A stretch of DNA of 64,000 nucleotides from Flavobacterium sp. N1994 (GCF_025947145.1 NZ_CP109999.1:2170001-2234000); one strand, 5' to 3'; positions 35,047 through 43,890 are shown, counted from the stretch's first letter. Notes: a model not told the origin generated them from the letters alone. Numbers and translations: made by a program.

Positions 35047-35532
35047 TTATGGAATCGGATTATCTGGAGGAGTGACACCATCTATGCTCCAAAAGTGTTC
35101 AATTTTTTTACAAGGCTTCATTACAGAAGCTTCATTTCTAAAAAAAGTCAAGAGTTTTCTGGTGGTTGACGTTGGAATAGAAAAGTTTCCTTCATAGCAT
35201 TTAATACCATCAGATTCTAAAGCGAAAGTAAAACTACCTGGTCTCAATTCAAATTTTGGAATACTTTTTTCCTCCTTAAGTTTTAGGATTATTTTTTTCA
35301 GTTCCTCATTTTGTGGCTTCGTCAGTTTGGTGTAATAATAGACTGTTGTATCCGGAAATCGGTTCTCGTAAAAAAGGGTATCGTTAAACGAACTTTTAGC
35401 AGAGCAGATTATCCCTTCTTCATCAGAAGACACAATGAATTGTTCAGTACCCTTTGTACAACCCGTAAAAAGAAGACCTAACGTTGATACTAGTAATAGG
35501 AATTTTAGCTTTTGGTTTTTACACATCGTCAT
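35047..35532 (-). CDS. Lipoprotein of unknown function
   Basis: The protein has 161 residues with a lipoprotein signal (KFLLLVSTLGLLFTGC; lipidated cysteine at about residue 25). The mature part has CSAKSSFNDTLFYENRFPDTTVYYYTKLTK and two further cysteines (IKCYEG, MKPCKK). I do not recognise the family. It starts 14 bases inside the end of the PaaE-like gene (a second ATG, 35526, reduces this to 8), so the two form an operon. No functional link is evident. Confidence 0.68.
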   Translation of the reverse strand: MTMCKNQKLKFLLLVSTLGLLFTGCTKGTEQFIVSSDEEGIICSAKSSFNDTLFYENRFPDTTVYYYTKLTKPQNEELKKIILKLKEEKSIPKFELRPGSFTFALESDGIKCYEGNFSIPTSTTRKLLTFFRNEASVMKPCKKIEHFWSIDGVTPPDNPIP

Positions 35533-36574
35533 AATCCACGTATAGCTCAGCAGAAGTTGGGTGCGCTTGGCAAGTTAAAATTAATCCTTCAGCAATTTCA
35601 CCATCGGTTAAAATGGAATTCTTTTTCATTTCGGCAGTACCGTTAGTGATTCGAGCCAAACAGCTACTGCAAATACCCCCTTGACAAGAGTAAGGAGCAT
35701 CCAGTCCTTGTTTCAAGGCCGCTTCAAGAACAGTTTGCTTTTGCGACATTTCAAAAGTCGTTTCTTCATCATCAACCATCACCGTGATTTTGGTGTGACC
35801 CGAATGACTGTCGGCAGCAGCATTTTCGTTGGCAGTTGAAGTAGAGAACAATTCAAACTTGATATTTTTATCTGCAATATTATGCTCTTTCAATACGGTG
35901 GAAACCAAATTAATCATCTCCTCTGGACCACATAAATAGAATTTATCAAACTCTTTTTCTTTGTGTTTATTGTTCAAAACAAAGTTGACCGTTGATTTGT
36001 CAATACGTCCAAAAAGCTCACCCTCAGGTTTGGCTTGACTGAACACATAATGCACAAAAAAGCGCCCTACATATTGCAATTGCAATTCGTGTAATTCATT
36101 ATGAAAAATGGTTTCTTCCGGAGTTTTATTGCCGTAAACCAAAACAAACGTACTTTTTGGCTCACTTTCCAACACCGACTTTAGGATAGACATCACCGGA
36201 GTAATGCCACTACCCGCTACAAAGCCCGCATAGTTTTTTAAGTTAGAATAAGAAGGTTCAAAAGTAAATCGTCCTTCAGGTTGACTTACTTCTAAAAGGT
36301 CACCCACTTTTAAATTGTCATTAGCAAATTTAGAAAAATGACCATTTTTAACCGACTTAATAGCAATGCGTAAATCCCCACTATTTGGAGAAGAACAAAT
36401 CGAATAAGCCCGACGAATTTCTTGTCCGTCTAAGGTTAATTTTAAGTTTACGTATTGACCGGCGGTAAATTGATAAGCTGATTTTAATTCGGCAGGGATA
36501 TTAAAAGTAACAGAAATAGCGTTGGCCGTTTCGTGTTTTACTTCTTTGATTTGTAATTTATAAAAGGATGACAT
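35519..36574 (-). CDS. PaaE-like flavin and 2Fe-2S oxidoreductase
   Basis: The protein (351 residues) has an FAD-binding barrel with RRAYSICSSPNSGDL, an NAD(P)-binding domain with GSGITPVMSILKS and FYLCGPEEMI, and a C-terminal plant-type ferredoxin domain with CQGGICSSCLARITNG, where the cysteine spacing CX4CX2C is complete and a later LTCQAHP supplies the fourth ligand. It passes electrons from NAD(P)H to an oxygenase, PaaE style. No paaABCD-like oxygenase genes lie nearby. Start ATG 36574 is chosen because TAACTTTG lies 15 bases upstream; a TTG at 36592 would be inside the promoter. Confidence 0.88.
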   Translation of the reverse strand: MSSFYKLQIKEVKHETANAISVTFNIPAELKSAYQFTAGQYVNLKLTLDGQEIRRAYSICSSPNSGDLRIAIKSVKNGHFSKFANDNLKVGDLLEVSQPEGRFTFEPSYSNLKNYAGFVAGSGITPVMSILKSVLESEPKSTFVLVYGNKTPEETIFHNELHELQLQYVGRFFVHYVFSQAKPEGELFGRIDKSTVNFVLNNKHKEKEFDKFYLCGPEEMINLVSTVLKEHNIADKNIKFELFSTSTANENAAADSHSGHTKITVMVDDEETTFEMSQKQTVLEAALKQGLDAPYSCQGGICSSCLARITNGTAEMKKNSILTDGEIAEGLILTCQAHPTSAELYVDYDDV

Positions 36575-36589
36575 GAAGTTTATTTTTGG

Positions 36590-36597
36590 CAAAGTTA
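36590..36597 (-). promoter_or_regulatory. Promoter -7 element of the PaaE-like gene
   Basis: TAACTTTG on the minus strand fits TAnnTTTG and lies 15 bases upstream of the start codon at 36574. Confidence 0.65.
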
Positions 36598-36611
36598 CTA
36601 AACCTAAAACG

Positions 36612-36621
36612 TTTCATGAAA
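36612..36621. promoter_or_regulatory. Perfect 10-bp palindrome, candidate operator
   Basis: TTTCATGAAA is a perfect palindrome centred about 23 bases upstream of the centre of the PaaE-like gene's -7 element, where a -33 contact or an operator would lie. Confidence 0.4.
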
Positions 36622-36747
36622 TTTAAATATGGTGATTATCCGGAATTTTATACTCCTGCCTATACTTTAGCAAGCCTTCCTTTTTTAGTCAAAACCTAAA
36701 TTATAATTGCTATTTATGTATTTACTTCGAACTAAGTGCAAAGTAAA

Positions 36748-36817
36748 TCCATATTCAATCCATAACAAGTCCATAAAAACACACAAATCTATGGACTAGC
36801 TATGGACTAGCTATGGA
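36748..36817. repeat. 11-bp phased inverted array, 3 x TCCATA then 3 x TATGGA
   Basis: TCCATA begins at 36748, 36759 and 36770, then TATGGA begins at 36790, 36801 and 36812, each at exact 11-bp steps. The two halves (36748-36775 and 36790-36817) form an imperfect inverted repeat, 22 of 28 positions paired, around a 14-base loop. The right half is a tandem repeat of the 11-mer CTATGGACTAG. It could be a cruciform or hairpin, a multi-site operator on one helix face, or an intergenic repeat element. Confidence 0.75.
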
Positions 36818-36937
36818 CTAGCCTCGATAAAAACCTTATTGTTTTCTTTACTAAAGCAACAGAATTGTTCTTCCAAATAGCGGTTTATTCACAGTGTATT
36901 AGACAAGAATGCTAAAAAAATACATGCATAAGAATTC

Positions 36938-36963
36938 TATGTATATAAAAAACTTATGTATAT
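36938..36963 (+). promoter_or_regulatory. Direct TATGTATAT repeats at the PadR promoter, candidate operator
   Basis: TATGTATAT occurs at 36938-36946 and 36955-36963, 17 bp apart, the second copy overlapping the -7 element. An upstream ATACAT (around 36920) gives an inverted partner. PadR-type repressors bind ATGT/ACAT-like sites, so autoregulation of the operon is plausible. Confidence 0.5.
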
Positions 36964-36966
36964 TTG
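36959..36966 (+). promoter_or_regulatory. Promoter -7 element of the PadR operon
   Basis: TATATTTG is an exact TAnnTTTG match 9 bases before ATG 36976, implying a very short leader or, if translation starts at 36988, a leader of about 18 bases. Confidence 0.65.
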
Positions 36967-36975
36967 TTTTTTAAA

Positions 36976-37323
36976 ATGGCAGATGCAATGAAAAATTCAC
37001 AATTATATAAGGGAAGTTTAACCACTATAGTGATGAAGCTATTGGAAGAAAACGGACGGATGTATGGCTATGAAATCACCCAGAAAGTAAAGGACATTAC
37101 TAAAGGAGAATTAAAGATAACTGAGGGAGCTTTATACCCCGCTTTACACAAATTAGAAGCCGAAGGGGTTTTGGAGGTAGAAGTAGAAAACGTAGATAAC
37201 CGTTTGCGGAAGTATTATAAACTAACGGAAAAAGGAACTACTGAGACCGTAAATCGATTGGCGGAGCTGGAGGATTTTATTAGAAACATGCAAACTTTAG
37301 TACAACCTAAATTAGAGTATTGA
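36976..37323 (+). CDS. PadR family transcriptional regulator
   Basis: The 115-residue protein has the PadR winged helix: LYKGSLTTIVMKLLEENGRMYGYEITQKV, then LKITEGALYPALHKLEAEGVLEVEVE and the wing NRLRKYYKLTEKG, ending in a short dimerisation helix. This is the short PadR subfamily (PadR-s2), which often represses adjacent membrane or transporter genes. Start 36976 or the second ATG at 36988 are both possible; the promoter element favours either but excludes the TTG at 36964. It overlaps no neighbour and heads a five-gene operon with two membrane proteins and an ABC transporter. Confidence 0.93.
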   Translation: MADAMKNSQLYKGSLTTIVMKLLEENGRMYGYEITQKVKDITKGELKITEGALYPALHKLEAEGVLEVEVENVDNRLRKYYKLTEKGTTETVNRLAELEDFIRNMQTLVQPKLEY

Positions 37324-37325
37324 TT

Positions 37326-37946
37326 ATGAAATTATCAAAAGAAGAAATACGGTTTATAGATACCTATTTGCAAAGTAATGAGGTTTATTATAGCGATATT
37401 AGACAGGAGATGGTAGATCATGTAGCTTCAGCAGTTGAACAAAACATGGAAGCCGATGGGCAAGATTTTTATCATGCTTTCAAAGATTATATGGTAATTC
37501 ATAAAAGAGAGCTCTTGAAGAACAACAAAATGCGTTGGAGTTTTTCTTGGGATACGTTACATCAATTTTCGCTGTTTTTGGTTAAGCCCTATATGTTGCT
37601 TATGGGAGTAGTGATATTTTTCATTTTTAAGAATGTAGATGTTACTATTTATTTTTCAAATGATTTTACTTTAAACAATCTTTTCTTAGCTTTAATTATT
37701 ACGTTAGTTTTATTTCAGGGGGTATATTTTCAACTTTATTTAAAGAAACGATTTTATGTGGTTGAAAAGACTGGCACTATCTTAACGGTGCTGTATTACT
37801 TTCAATTATTCTTTTTGCCTTTTTTTGATAAATCCGCTGTTTCGCCTTTGACCTTGACGATTTTTAGTTTCTTATTTTTGGGTTACATTATATTTTTTAT
37901 CCAAACTATTATAAAATTCCATCAACACCGATTTAATTATATTTAG
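37326..37946 (+). CDS. PadR-linked membrane protein, paralogue A
   Basis: The protein has 206 residues: a helical cytoplasmic N-terminus with YYSDIRQEMVDHVASAVEQNME, then about four membrane helices. Its N-terminal motif (IR-Q/E-E-M/L-VDH-A-x-AVE/IE) is shared with the next gene, so the two are paralogues. The pairing of a PadR regulator with a protein that has such an N-terminal helical domain resembles the HAAS (DUF1700/DUF1129-type) signalling proteins of other bacteria; that similarity is my inference. It starts 2 bases after padR. Confidence 0.7.
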   Translation: MKLSKEEIRFIDTYLQSNEVYYSDIRQEMVDHVASAVEQNMEADGQDFYHAFKDYMVIHKRELLKNNKMRWSFSWDTLHQFSLFLVKPYMLLMGVVIFFIFKNVDVTIYFSNDFTLNNLFLALIITLVLFQGVYFQLYLKKRFYVVEKTGTILTVLYYFQLFFLPFFDKSAVSPLTLTIFSFLFLGYIIFFIQTIIKFHQHRFNYI

Positions 37947-37947
37947 G

Positions 37948-38640
37948 ATGAAATTAAGTGCAGAACAAATAGAAAAACTATACGATTTTACCCGCCTGCA
38001 TTACGTAGAATATTATGATTTGCAATCTGAATTAGTAGATCATTTAGCAAATGCTATTGAAGAACAATGGATTGTTAATCCCAAATTGTCCTTTGAAGAA
38101 GCTTTGCGAGTAGAGTTTAAAAAATTTGGTGTTTTCGGCTTTATGGAAGTGGTAGAAAAACGACAAGCCGCTTTGAATAAAAAATATAACAAAATGGTTT
38201 TGAGGGAACTAAAAACTTTTTTTAGTATTCCAAAAATCATGGCAACTTTTTCGGGTATAGGTCTAGTTTATTATGTAGTAAAGTCTTTTCAAGAGAGTTT
38301 TGAAATCATGTCTTGGTTGATAGGAATTTTAGTAGTTATATTTATTATAGGGCTTTTTATTTCATCACAAATGCGAAAAAAAGAAACTGCCAAAACAGGC
38401 AAAAAGTGGTTGTTAAAGGAAATAATCTTTGGGTACAGTTCAAAAGCTGGGATGATGAATATTTTGGTACAATTTGCTATAAACGGAAGTCATTCTAGTT
38501 ATCCTGAATGGCTTTTAGGGCTCTTTAGCTTCTTGTTTGTGCTGTTGCTTTTAACCGAATATATAGTATTGGTTTTAATTCCGTCTAAAGCGGCAAGTTA
38601 TTTACAACAAACCTATCCTGAATATGAAATGATGCAATAA
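37948..38640 (+). CDS. PadR-linked membrane protein, paralogue B
   Basis: The protein (230 residues) has the same N-terminal plan as its upstream neighbour (MKLSAEQIEKLYDF, then YYDLQSELVDHLANAIEEQW, then LSFEEALRVEFKKFGVFGF), followed by about four membrane helices. The FEEAL...FG.FG pattern is like HAAS-type domains, thought to sense membrane state or contact PadR-type regulators. It starts one base after the stop codon of paralogue A, so the two are co-translated or nearly so. Function unproven. Confidence 0.7.
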   Translation: MKLSAEQIEKLYDFTRLHYVEYYDLQSELVDHLANAIEEQWIVNPKLSFEEALRVEFKKFGVFGFMEVVEKRQAALNKKYNKMVLRELKTFFSIPKIMATFSGIGLVYYVVKSFQESFEIMSWLIGILVVIFIIGLFISSQMRKKETAKTGKKWLLKEIIFGYSSKAGMMNILVQFAINGSHSSYPEWLLGLFSFLFVLLLLTEYIVLVLIPSKAASYLQQTYPEYEMMQ

Positions 38641-38693
38641 TTGTAACTTTTTTCTACATTTATATTCTAATTTCGAAACCTAAACCATCAACT

Positions 38694-40163
38694 ATGTTCA
38701 AACACTTTATCAAGCTAGAATGGAAAGCTTTTTTCCGATCGGCTTCGTTCGCCACTAATTTGGCTTTAAAAATTGTAATGGGTTTTGTGGCAGCCTATTT
38801 TATGGTCATTTTTGTGGCAGCTGGAGTTGGCGTTTTCTTTTTGTTGAAAGAAGACCTCCACATGGAACCTCTGGCAACCGTCAACAAGTATCTGATTTAT
38901 TATCTGTTTGGCGACTTAGTGATTCGTTATTTTTTCCAAAAAATGCCGGTTACGAATATTCGACCTCTATTGACTTTGCCCATTAAAAGAAACACGATTG
39001 TTCATTTTTCTTTAGGGAAAACCATCATTTCTTTTTTCAATGTCCTGCATGTTTTCTTCTTTTTGCCTTTTACCATTGTATTGTTCACTCATGGGTATGG
39101 CTATCAAGTTATTTTTTGGCATTTGGGAATTGCGGGATTGATTTACACTAATAATTTTGTCAATGTTTTAATCAACAACAAAGACAGTGTTTTTTATAGC
39201 TTGTTGGCGGTTGTTGTAGCTTTGGGGGCGGCCCAATATTGTCATGTTTTTGATATTACCAACTACACACAACCCTTCTTTCAAGCATTATACAGCACCA
39301 ATTATTTGTTTTTATTGCCTTTGTTTTTAGCTGCGTTGACTTATTATTTTGCTTTTGATAGTTTTAAAAGAGATTTAAATCTGGATACTGGTTTGGCTAA
39401 AAAGAGTGATGAAGCTAAAACCGAAAACCTTACATGGTTGAATCAGTTTGGTACACTAGGAACCTTCCTTAAAAATGACATCAAACTTTTGAAAAGAAAC
39501 AAACGCTCTAGAACTACCGTTTTTATGAGTTTTCTTTTCATTTTTTATGGATTATTATTCTTTACTAACTCGGTTGAAGCTTATAACAATCCGGCGATGC
39601 ACGTGTTTGCGGGTATTTTTGTTTCGGGTGGATTTTTATTCACGTTTGGACAATTTGTACCGAGTTGGGACAGTTCGTATTATCAATTGATGATGAGTCA
39701 AAATATCAGTTACCGACAATATCTAACTTCAAAATGGTGGCTGATGGTTATTGCGACTATCATCTCTACCATTATTGCTTCCTTTTATTTGTATTTCGGA
39801 TGGCAAACTTATATGCTAATTGTGGTGGGTGCTATTTATAATATTGGGGTTAACTCGCATTTGGTGTTGCTTGGTGGAGCTTTTGTTAAGACTCCGATAG
39901 ATTTGACTATGGCTAATAAAGCTTTTGGCGATAAGCAAGCATTTAATGTGAAAACGATGCTGATTTCAATTCCAAAACTACTAGTTCCAATGATTTTATA
40001 TGCAGCAGGGTATTATTTGTTTTCAGCTAATGTTGGATTTCTTTTGGTGGCTTTGGCCGGAGTGTTAGGCTTTGCTTTAAGAGACAAAGTGTTTTCTAAA
40101 ATTGAGAAAATCTACAAGACCGAAAAATATGCTACAATAGCGGCTTACAAACAAAAAAATTAA
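38694..40163 (+). CDS. DUF5687-like ABC transporter permease
   Basis: The protein has 489 residues and about 12 membrane helices. The N-terminus FKHFIKLEWKAFFRSASFATNLALK fits the DUF5687 family of Bacteroidota (from memory). A cytoplasmic segment around LKNDIKLLKRNKRSRTTVFMSFLF recurs before the second half, suggesting two related halves, each beginning with a basic helix as in ABC-2 permeases. The ATPase gene follows 21 bases later, so the two form an exporter. The substrate is unknown. Confidence 0.82.
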   Translation: MFKHFIKLEWKAFFRSASFATNLALKIVMGFVAAYFMVIFVAAGVGVFFLLKEDLHMEPLATVNKYLIYYLFGDLVIRYFFQKMPVTNIRPLLTLPIKRNTIVHFSLGKTIISFFNVLHVFFFLPFTIVLFTHGYGYQVIFWHLGIAGLIYTNNFVNVLINNKDSVFYSLLAVVVALGAAQYCHVFDITNYTQPFFQALYSTNYLFLLPLFLAALTYYFAFDSFKRDLNLDTGLAKKSDEAKTENLTWLNQFGTLGTFLKNDIKLLKRNKRSRTTVFMSFLFIFYGLLFFTNSVEAYNNPAMHVFAGIFVSGGFLFTFGQFVPSWDSSYYQLMMSQNISYRQYLTSKWWLMVIATIISTIIASFYLYFGWQTYMLIVVGAIYNIGVNSHLVLLGGAFVKTPIDLTMANKAFGDKQAFNVKTMLISIPKLLVPMILYAAGYYLFSANVGFLLVALAGVLGFALRDKVFSKIEKIYKTEKYATIAAYKQKN

Positions 40164-40184
40164 ATTTAAACACAGACTAACATC

Positions 40185-40883
40185 ATGATACAAGTTACTA
40201 ATTTAACCAAAAGATATAATTTAAACGCAACGGTTTTAAACATCAACAATCTTGAAATTCCAAAAGGACAAAGCTTTGGATTAGTGGGGAATAACGGGGC
40301 TGGGAAAACTACTTTTTTCAGTTTATTATTAGATTTAATTCAGCCAAGTTCTGGGCATATCATTAACAACGATGTTCAAGTAAATACAAGCGAGGCATGG
40401 AAACCCTTTACGGCTGCCTTTATTGATGAGAGTTTTTTGATTGGTTATTTAACGGCTGAAGAATACTTTTATTTCATAGGCGATTTAAGAGGTCAGAACA
40501 AAGCCGATGTCGATGCTTTATTGGAGAAACACAATGAGTTTTTTAACGGAGAAATTTTAAACAGCAAGAAATACTTAAGAGATTTATCCAAAGGGAATAT
40601 GAAAAAAGTGGGGATTATAGCCGCTTTGATTGGAAATCCTCAGGTTATTATTTTAGACGAACCGTTTGCTAATTTAGACCCCACCACAGTAAATCGATTA
40701 AAGAAGATTATTAAAGAATTAGCGGATAACCCGGAAGTAACGGTTTTGGTTTCTTCCCACGATTTGGTGCACACGGTTGAGGTTTGTAATAGGATAGTGG
40801 CACTTCATTTAGGAGAAGTAGTGAAAGACATTCAAACATCACCAGAAACTTTGAAAGAATTGGAAGCCTTTTTTGCAGTGTAG
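40185..40883 (+). CDS. ABC transporter ATP-binding protein
   Basis: The protein has 232 residues with a complete nucleotide-binding domain: Walker A GLVGNNGAGKTTFF, a signature-like LRDLSKGNMKKVGIIAAL (LSKGN in place of LSGGQ), Walker B VIILDEPFANLDP and the switch histidine in VSSHDLVHTVE. The signature variant is seen in ABC-2 drug/antibiotic-type exporters. It partners the upstream permease. A strong hairpin terminator follows, ending the PadR operon. Confidence 0.94.
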   Translation: MIQVTNLTKRYNLNATVLNINNLEIPKGQSFGLVGNNGAGKTTFFSLLLDLIQPSSGHIINNDVQVNTSEAWKPFTAAFIDESFLIGYLTAEEYFYFIGDLRGQNKADVDALLEKHNEFFNGEILNSKKYLRDLSKGNMKKVGIIAALIGNPQVIILDEPFANLDPTTVNRLKKIIKELADNPEVTVLVSSHDLVHTVEVCNRIVALHLGEVVKDIQTSPETLKELEAFFAV

Positions 40884-40903
40884 ATTCTAGTGTTTATCAA
40901 GAA

Positions 40904-40952
40904 TAGCGGTAAGTATTTATCAAATAAGGTAAAAACTTACCGCTAATTTTTT
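40904..40952 (+). terminator. Rho-independent terminator of the PadR-ABC operon
   Basis: TAGCGGTAAGT (40904-40914) pairs perfectly with ACTTACCGCTA (40935-40945) and is followed by a T-run (ATTTTTT). Confidence 0.85.
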
Positions 40953-40998
40953 GCTATATCAAAAAGAAACGTATTTTTACCAGTTAGTTATACTATTT

Positions 40999-43890
40999 AT
41001 GACTTATTTGCGTTATAACATTAAACGTTTTGCTTTGAAAACCAATACAATTAAAAATATCGTTTACTTGGTATTAGTGCTTTTATTTATAGCATGTTCG
41101 ACCAAAAGAAACACCTTCCTTTCCAGAAATTCACATGCCTTAAGCACTAAAGACAACATATTGTATAATGGTGGAATCGCTATAGATAAAGGAATAGCTG
41201 AGGTAAAAAGTCAATATAATGATAACTTTTGGGAAATCCTTCCAGTAGAAAGAATGCAAATCACTGAGGATAACCTTGCACCGGGCAATACTAAAAATGC
41301 CAATTTTGATAGAGCAGAAACCAAAGCTACTAAAGCCATTCAAAAGCACTCTATGAACATTCAGGGTTCTGAAAAAAACCCACAAATGGATGAAGCGTAC
41401 TTAATGCTTGGGAAGGCGAGGTATTATGATCAAAGATTTGTGCCAGCATTAGACGCATTCAATTATGTGTTAAATAAATCTCCAAAAAGCGATAAGATTT
41501 ATATCGTAAAAATTTGGAGAGAAAAAACCAACATGCGATTAGATAATGATGCTTTGGCGGTAAATAACCTTAGAAAATTATTAAAGGAAATCAAATTTAA
41601 AGATCAAGTTTTTGCCGATGCCAATGCAACTTTAGCACAAGCTTTCATTAATCTACAAGAAAAGGACAGTGCTGTAGCCAAACTTAAAATAGCCAAAAAA
41701 TTTACTAAGTTGAAAGAGGAAGAATCTCGATACAATTATATTTTAGGACAATTGTATGAACAACTAGGATACAAAGACAGTGCTTATGCTAGTTATCAAT
41801 CGGTCATTGACATGCATAGAAAAGCAGCAAGACAATATGTTATCCACGCTCATGCTAGACAAGCTAGTCAATTTGACTATCAAAAAGGAGATACGATTGC
41901 GTTTTTAAAAAAATATGATGACTTGTTGAAAGATAGAGAAAACAGACCTTTTTTAGATGTATTGCATCACCAGCTGGCTATATTTCGTGAAAAAACAAAC
42001 AACAGAGCATTAGCTGTAAAAGAATACAATAAATCCATAAGAAAGAAATCATCCGACACTTATCTTCTAGCGTCCAATTTCAGAAACTTAGCAGACATCT
42101 ATTTTATAGAATCAAAATTTGTTACTGCGGGAAAATATTATGACAGTACTTTGGTTCAATTAAAACCAAGAACTCGGGAGTATAATTTGATTAAAAAGAA
42201 AAGAGAAAACTTAGATGATGTTATAAAATATGAAGGAATAGCTCAAGCGAATGATAGTATTATTACGCTTTATAACATGTCAAGTTCTGAAAAAACAGCC
42301 TACTTTGATAAGTATATCGTAAAACTTAAAAAAGAAGAAGAAGAAAAACAAAAAGTAGCTGACAAAGCGGCCCAAATCAAAGAAAACCAAGAAAGAAATG
42401 CAGGCGGCGGCAATGCAGGGGATATCAATTCTAAAGATGGCGTATCTTCAACTACTAGTAACTCTAAATCGGCGACTAATGGTAAAAACGATATAGCTTC
42501 TGCAGCAGATGGTTCTTTTTACTTTTATAATCCAACTACGGTTGCTTTTGGTAAAACAGAATTTACTAAAATTTGGGGCAAAAGAACGTTGCAAGATAAT
42601 TGGAGAGTAGCCTCCCTAAACGACAAAATTAATAGTAAAGACAAAGATTCAGAAACAACAGATTCGGAAAAAGATAAAGATGCCAAAGACACTAAAGAGG
42701 TTGAGGAAAGATTTACACCTGATTTTTATATAAATCAAATCCCTAATTCACAAACCGTTATAGATAGTTTGGGTAAAGAAAGAAACTTTGCTAATTATCA
42801 ACTGGGGGTTATTTATAAAGAAAAATTCAAAGAATATCAGTTAGCCATTAACCGATTTGAAAAAGTATTAGGAGGAAATCCTGAAGAAAGATTGGTCTTG
42901 CCATCCATGTATAATTTGTATAAGCTTTATGAGATTTTAGATAAAGAGAAAGCTGAAGCAATGAAAGCAAGTATCATCAATCAATATCCAGATTCTAGAT
43001 ATGCTCAAATTTTAAAAAACCCATCAGGCGAAATTCAAGAGTCTAGCGATTCTCCTATTGGAGTGTATCAGAACATTTATAAACAGTATCAAAAAGGCGA
43101 TTATAAAGCGGTTTTAACAGCTACAAACAATGCCATTGACAAATTTGCTGGTGACGAAATTGTACCTAAATTCGAATTATTAAAAGCTAATTTAACTGGT
43201 AAATTGAATGGTCTTGCTGATTATAAAACAGCGTTAAATTATGTTGCCTTGAATTATCCTAATGTTGAGGAAGGGAAAAGAGCTGAAAAAATGATTGCGG
43301 TTGATTTGCCAAAACTAGAAGCCTTGCAATTGTCTAAGGACAATTCAAAAAATTGGAAAGTACTTTATAGTACTAAAGATTTTGAAGACGCACCCACAAA
43401 AACGCTTCGTGATAAAATCCAAAAATTCATTACCGATAGAAATTTAACTAAGCTCTCTGTTTCTTTGGATATATACACTATGACTGATAATTTTGTAGTA
43501 ATACATGGTATGACTTCAGAAGATTTGGCCAATGGAGTAGCTACAGTTTTAAAAGAATTTAAAGAGTATAAAGTGCAACAAACACCAATAATTATCTCTA
43601 CTGAAAATTATACGGTGGTACAAATAAAAAAGAATTTAGCGGATTATTTATCCGGAAATATACCAGCTAATGCAACGAAACCAAATTGGGACGGAACGGT
43701 AGAAAAAGCTACGCAACCACAGCAACCAAAACCACCAGTACAAAACAATAATAACTCAGAGCAAACAGAGCAATCTAAAGCCCAAGATATAAAAAATGGT
43801 GCGAAAATGAAAGATAATCCATCTGGAGGTGAACAATTTGACCCACCACCTTCACCAGGAGGTTTTGAAAAATCGGATAAAAAAGGATAG
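40999..43890 (+). CDS. sprE: T9SS lipoprotein SprE/PorW
   Basis: This 963-residue protein is a lipoprotein (LVLLFIACSTKRN, cysteine near residue 33) with a long tetratricopeptide-type helical array (AYLMLGKARYYDQRFVPALDAFNYVLN, then IKIWREKTNMRLDN), a Ser/Thr/Lys-rich linker (about residues 440-600) and a second repeat region with DFYINQIPNSQTVIDSLGKERNFANYQLGVIYKEKF. The C-terminus is Pro/Asn-rich. This is the SprE/PorW family required for T9SS secretion and gliding. The longer reading from 40951 lies in the terminator region, so ATG 40999 is preferred. A bactofilin gene follows 4 bases later. Confidence 0.9.
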   Translation: MTYLRYNIKRFALKTNTIKNIVYLVLVLLFIACSTKRNTFLSRNSHALSTKDNILYNGGIAIDKGIAEVKSQYNDNFWEILPVERMQITEDNLAPGNTKNANFDRAETKATKAIQKHSMNIQGSEKNPQMDEAYLMLGKARYYDQRFVPALDAFNYVLNKSPKSDKIYIVKIWREKTNMRLDNDALAVNNLRKLLKEIKFKDQVFADANATLAQAFINLQEKDSAVAKLKIAKKFTKLKEEESRYNYILGQLYEQLGYKDSAYASYQSVIDMHRKAARQYVIHAHARQASQFDYQKGDTIAFLKKYDDLLKDRENRPFLDVLHHQLAIFREKTNNRALAVKEYNKSIRKKSSDTYLLASNFRNLADIYFIESKFVTAGKYYDSTLVQLKPRTREYNLIKKKRENLDDVIKYEGIAQANDSIITLYNMSSSEKTAYFDKYIVKLKKEEEEKQKVADKAAQIKENQERNAGGGNAGDINSKDGVSSTTSNSKSATNGKNDIASAADGSFYFYNPTTVAFGKTEFTKIWGKRTLQDNWRVASLNDKINSKDKDSETTDSEKDKDAKDTKEVEERFTPDFYINQIPNSQTVIDSLGKERNFANYQLGVIYKEKFKEYQLAINRFEKVLGGNPEERLVLPSMYNLYKLYEILDKEKAEAMKASIINQYPDSRYAQILKNPSGEIQESSDSPIGVYQNIYKQYQKGDYKAVLTATNNAIDKFAGDEIVPKFELLKANLTGKLNGLADYKTALNYVALNYPNVEEGKRAEKMIAVDLPKLEALQLSKDNSKNWKVLYSTKDFEDAPTKTLRDKIQKFITDRNLTKLSVSLDIYTMTDNFVVIHGMTSEDLANGVATVLKEFKEYKVQQTPIIISTENYTVVQIKKNLADYLSGNIPANATKPNWDGTVEKATQPQQPKPPVQNNNNSEQTEQSKAQDIKNGAKMKDNPSGGEQFDPPPSPGGFEKSDKKG

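Larger units (their letters stand above)
36598..36975. other. Long intergenic region between divergent operons
   Basis: These 378 bases lie between the divergent PaaE-like and PadR genes and contain no gene that I can support. They hold a palindrome next to the PaaE promoter, an 11-bp phased inverted repeat array (36748-36817), and TATGTATAT repeats at the PadR promoter. No hairpin with a T-run is seen. Confidence 0.7.

Noticed and set aside
36748..36817. Possible CRISPR array or transposon end
   Set aside because: The repeat unit is 6-11 bp with no spacers of normal length, and there are no cas or transposase genes nearby.
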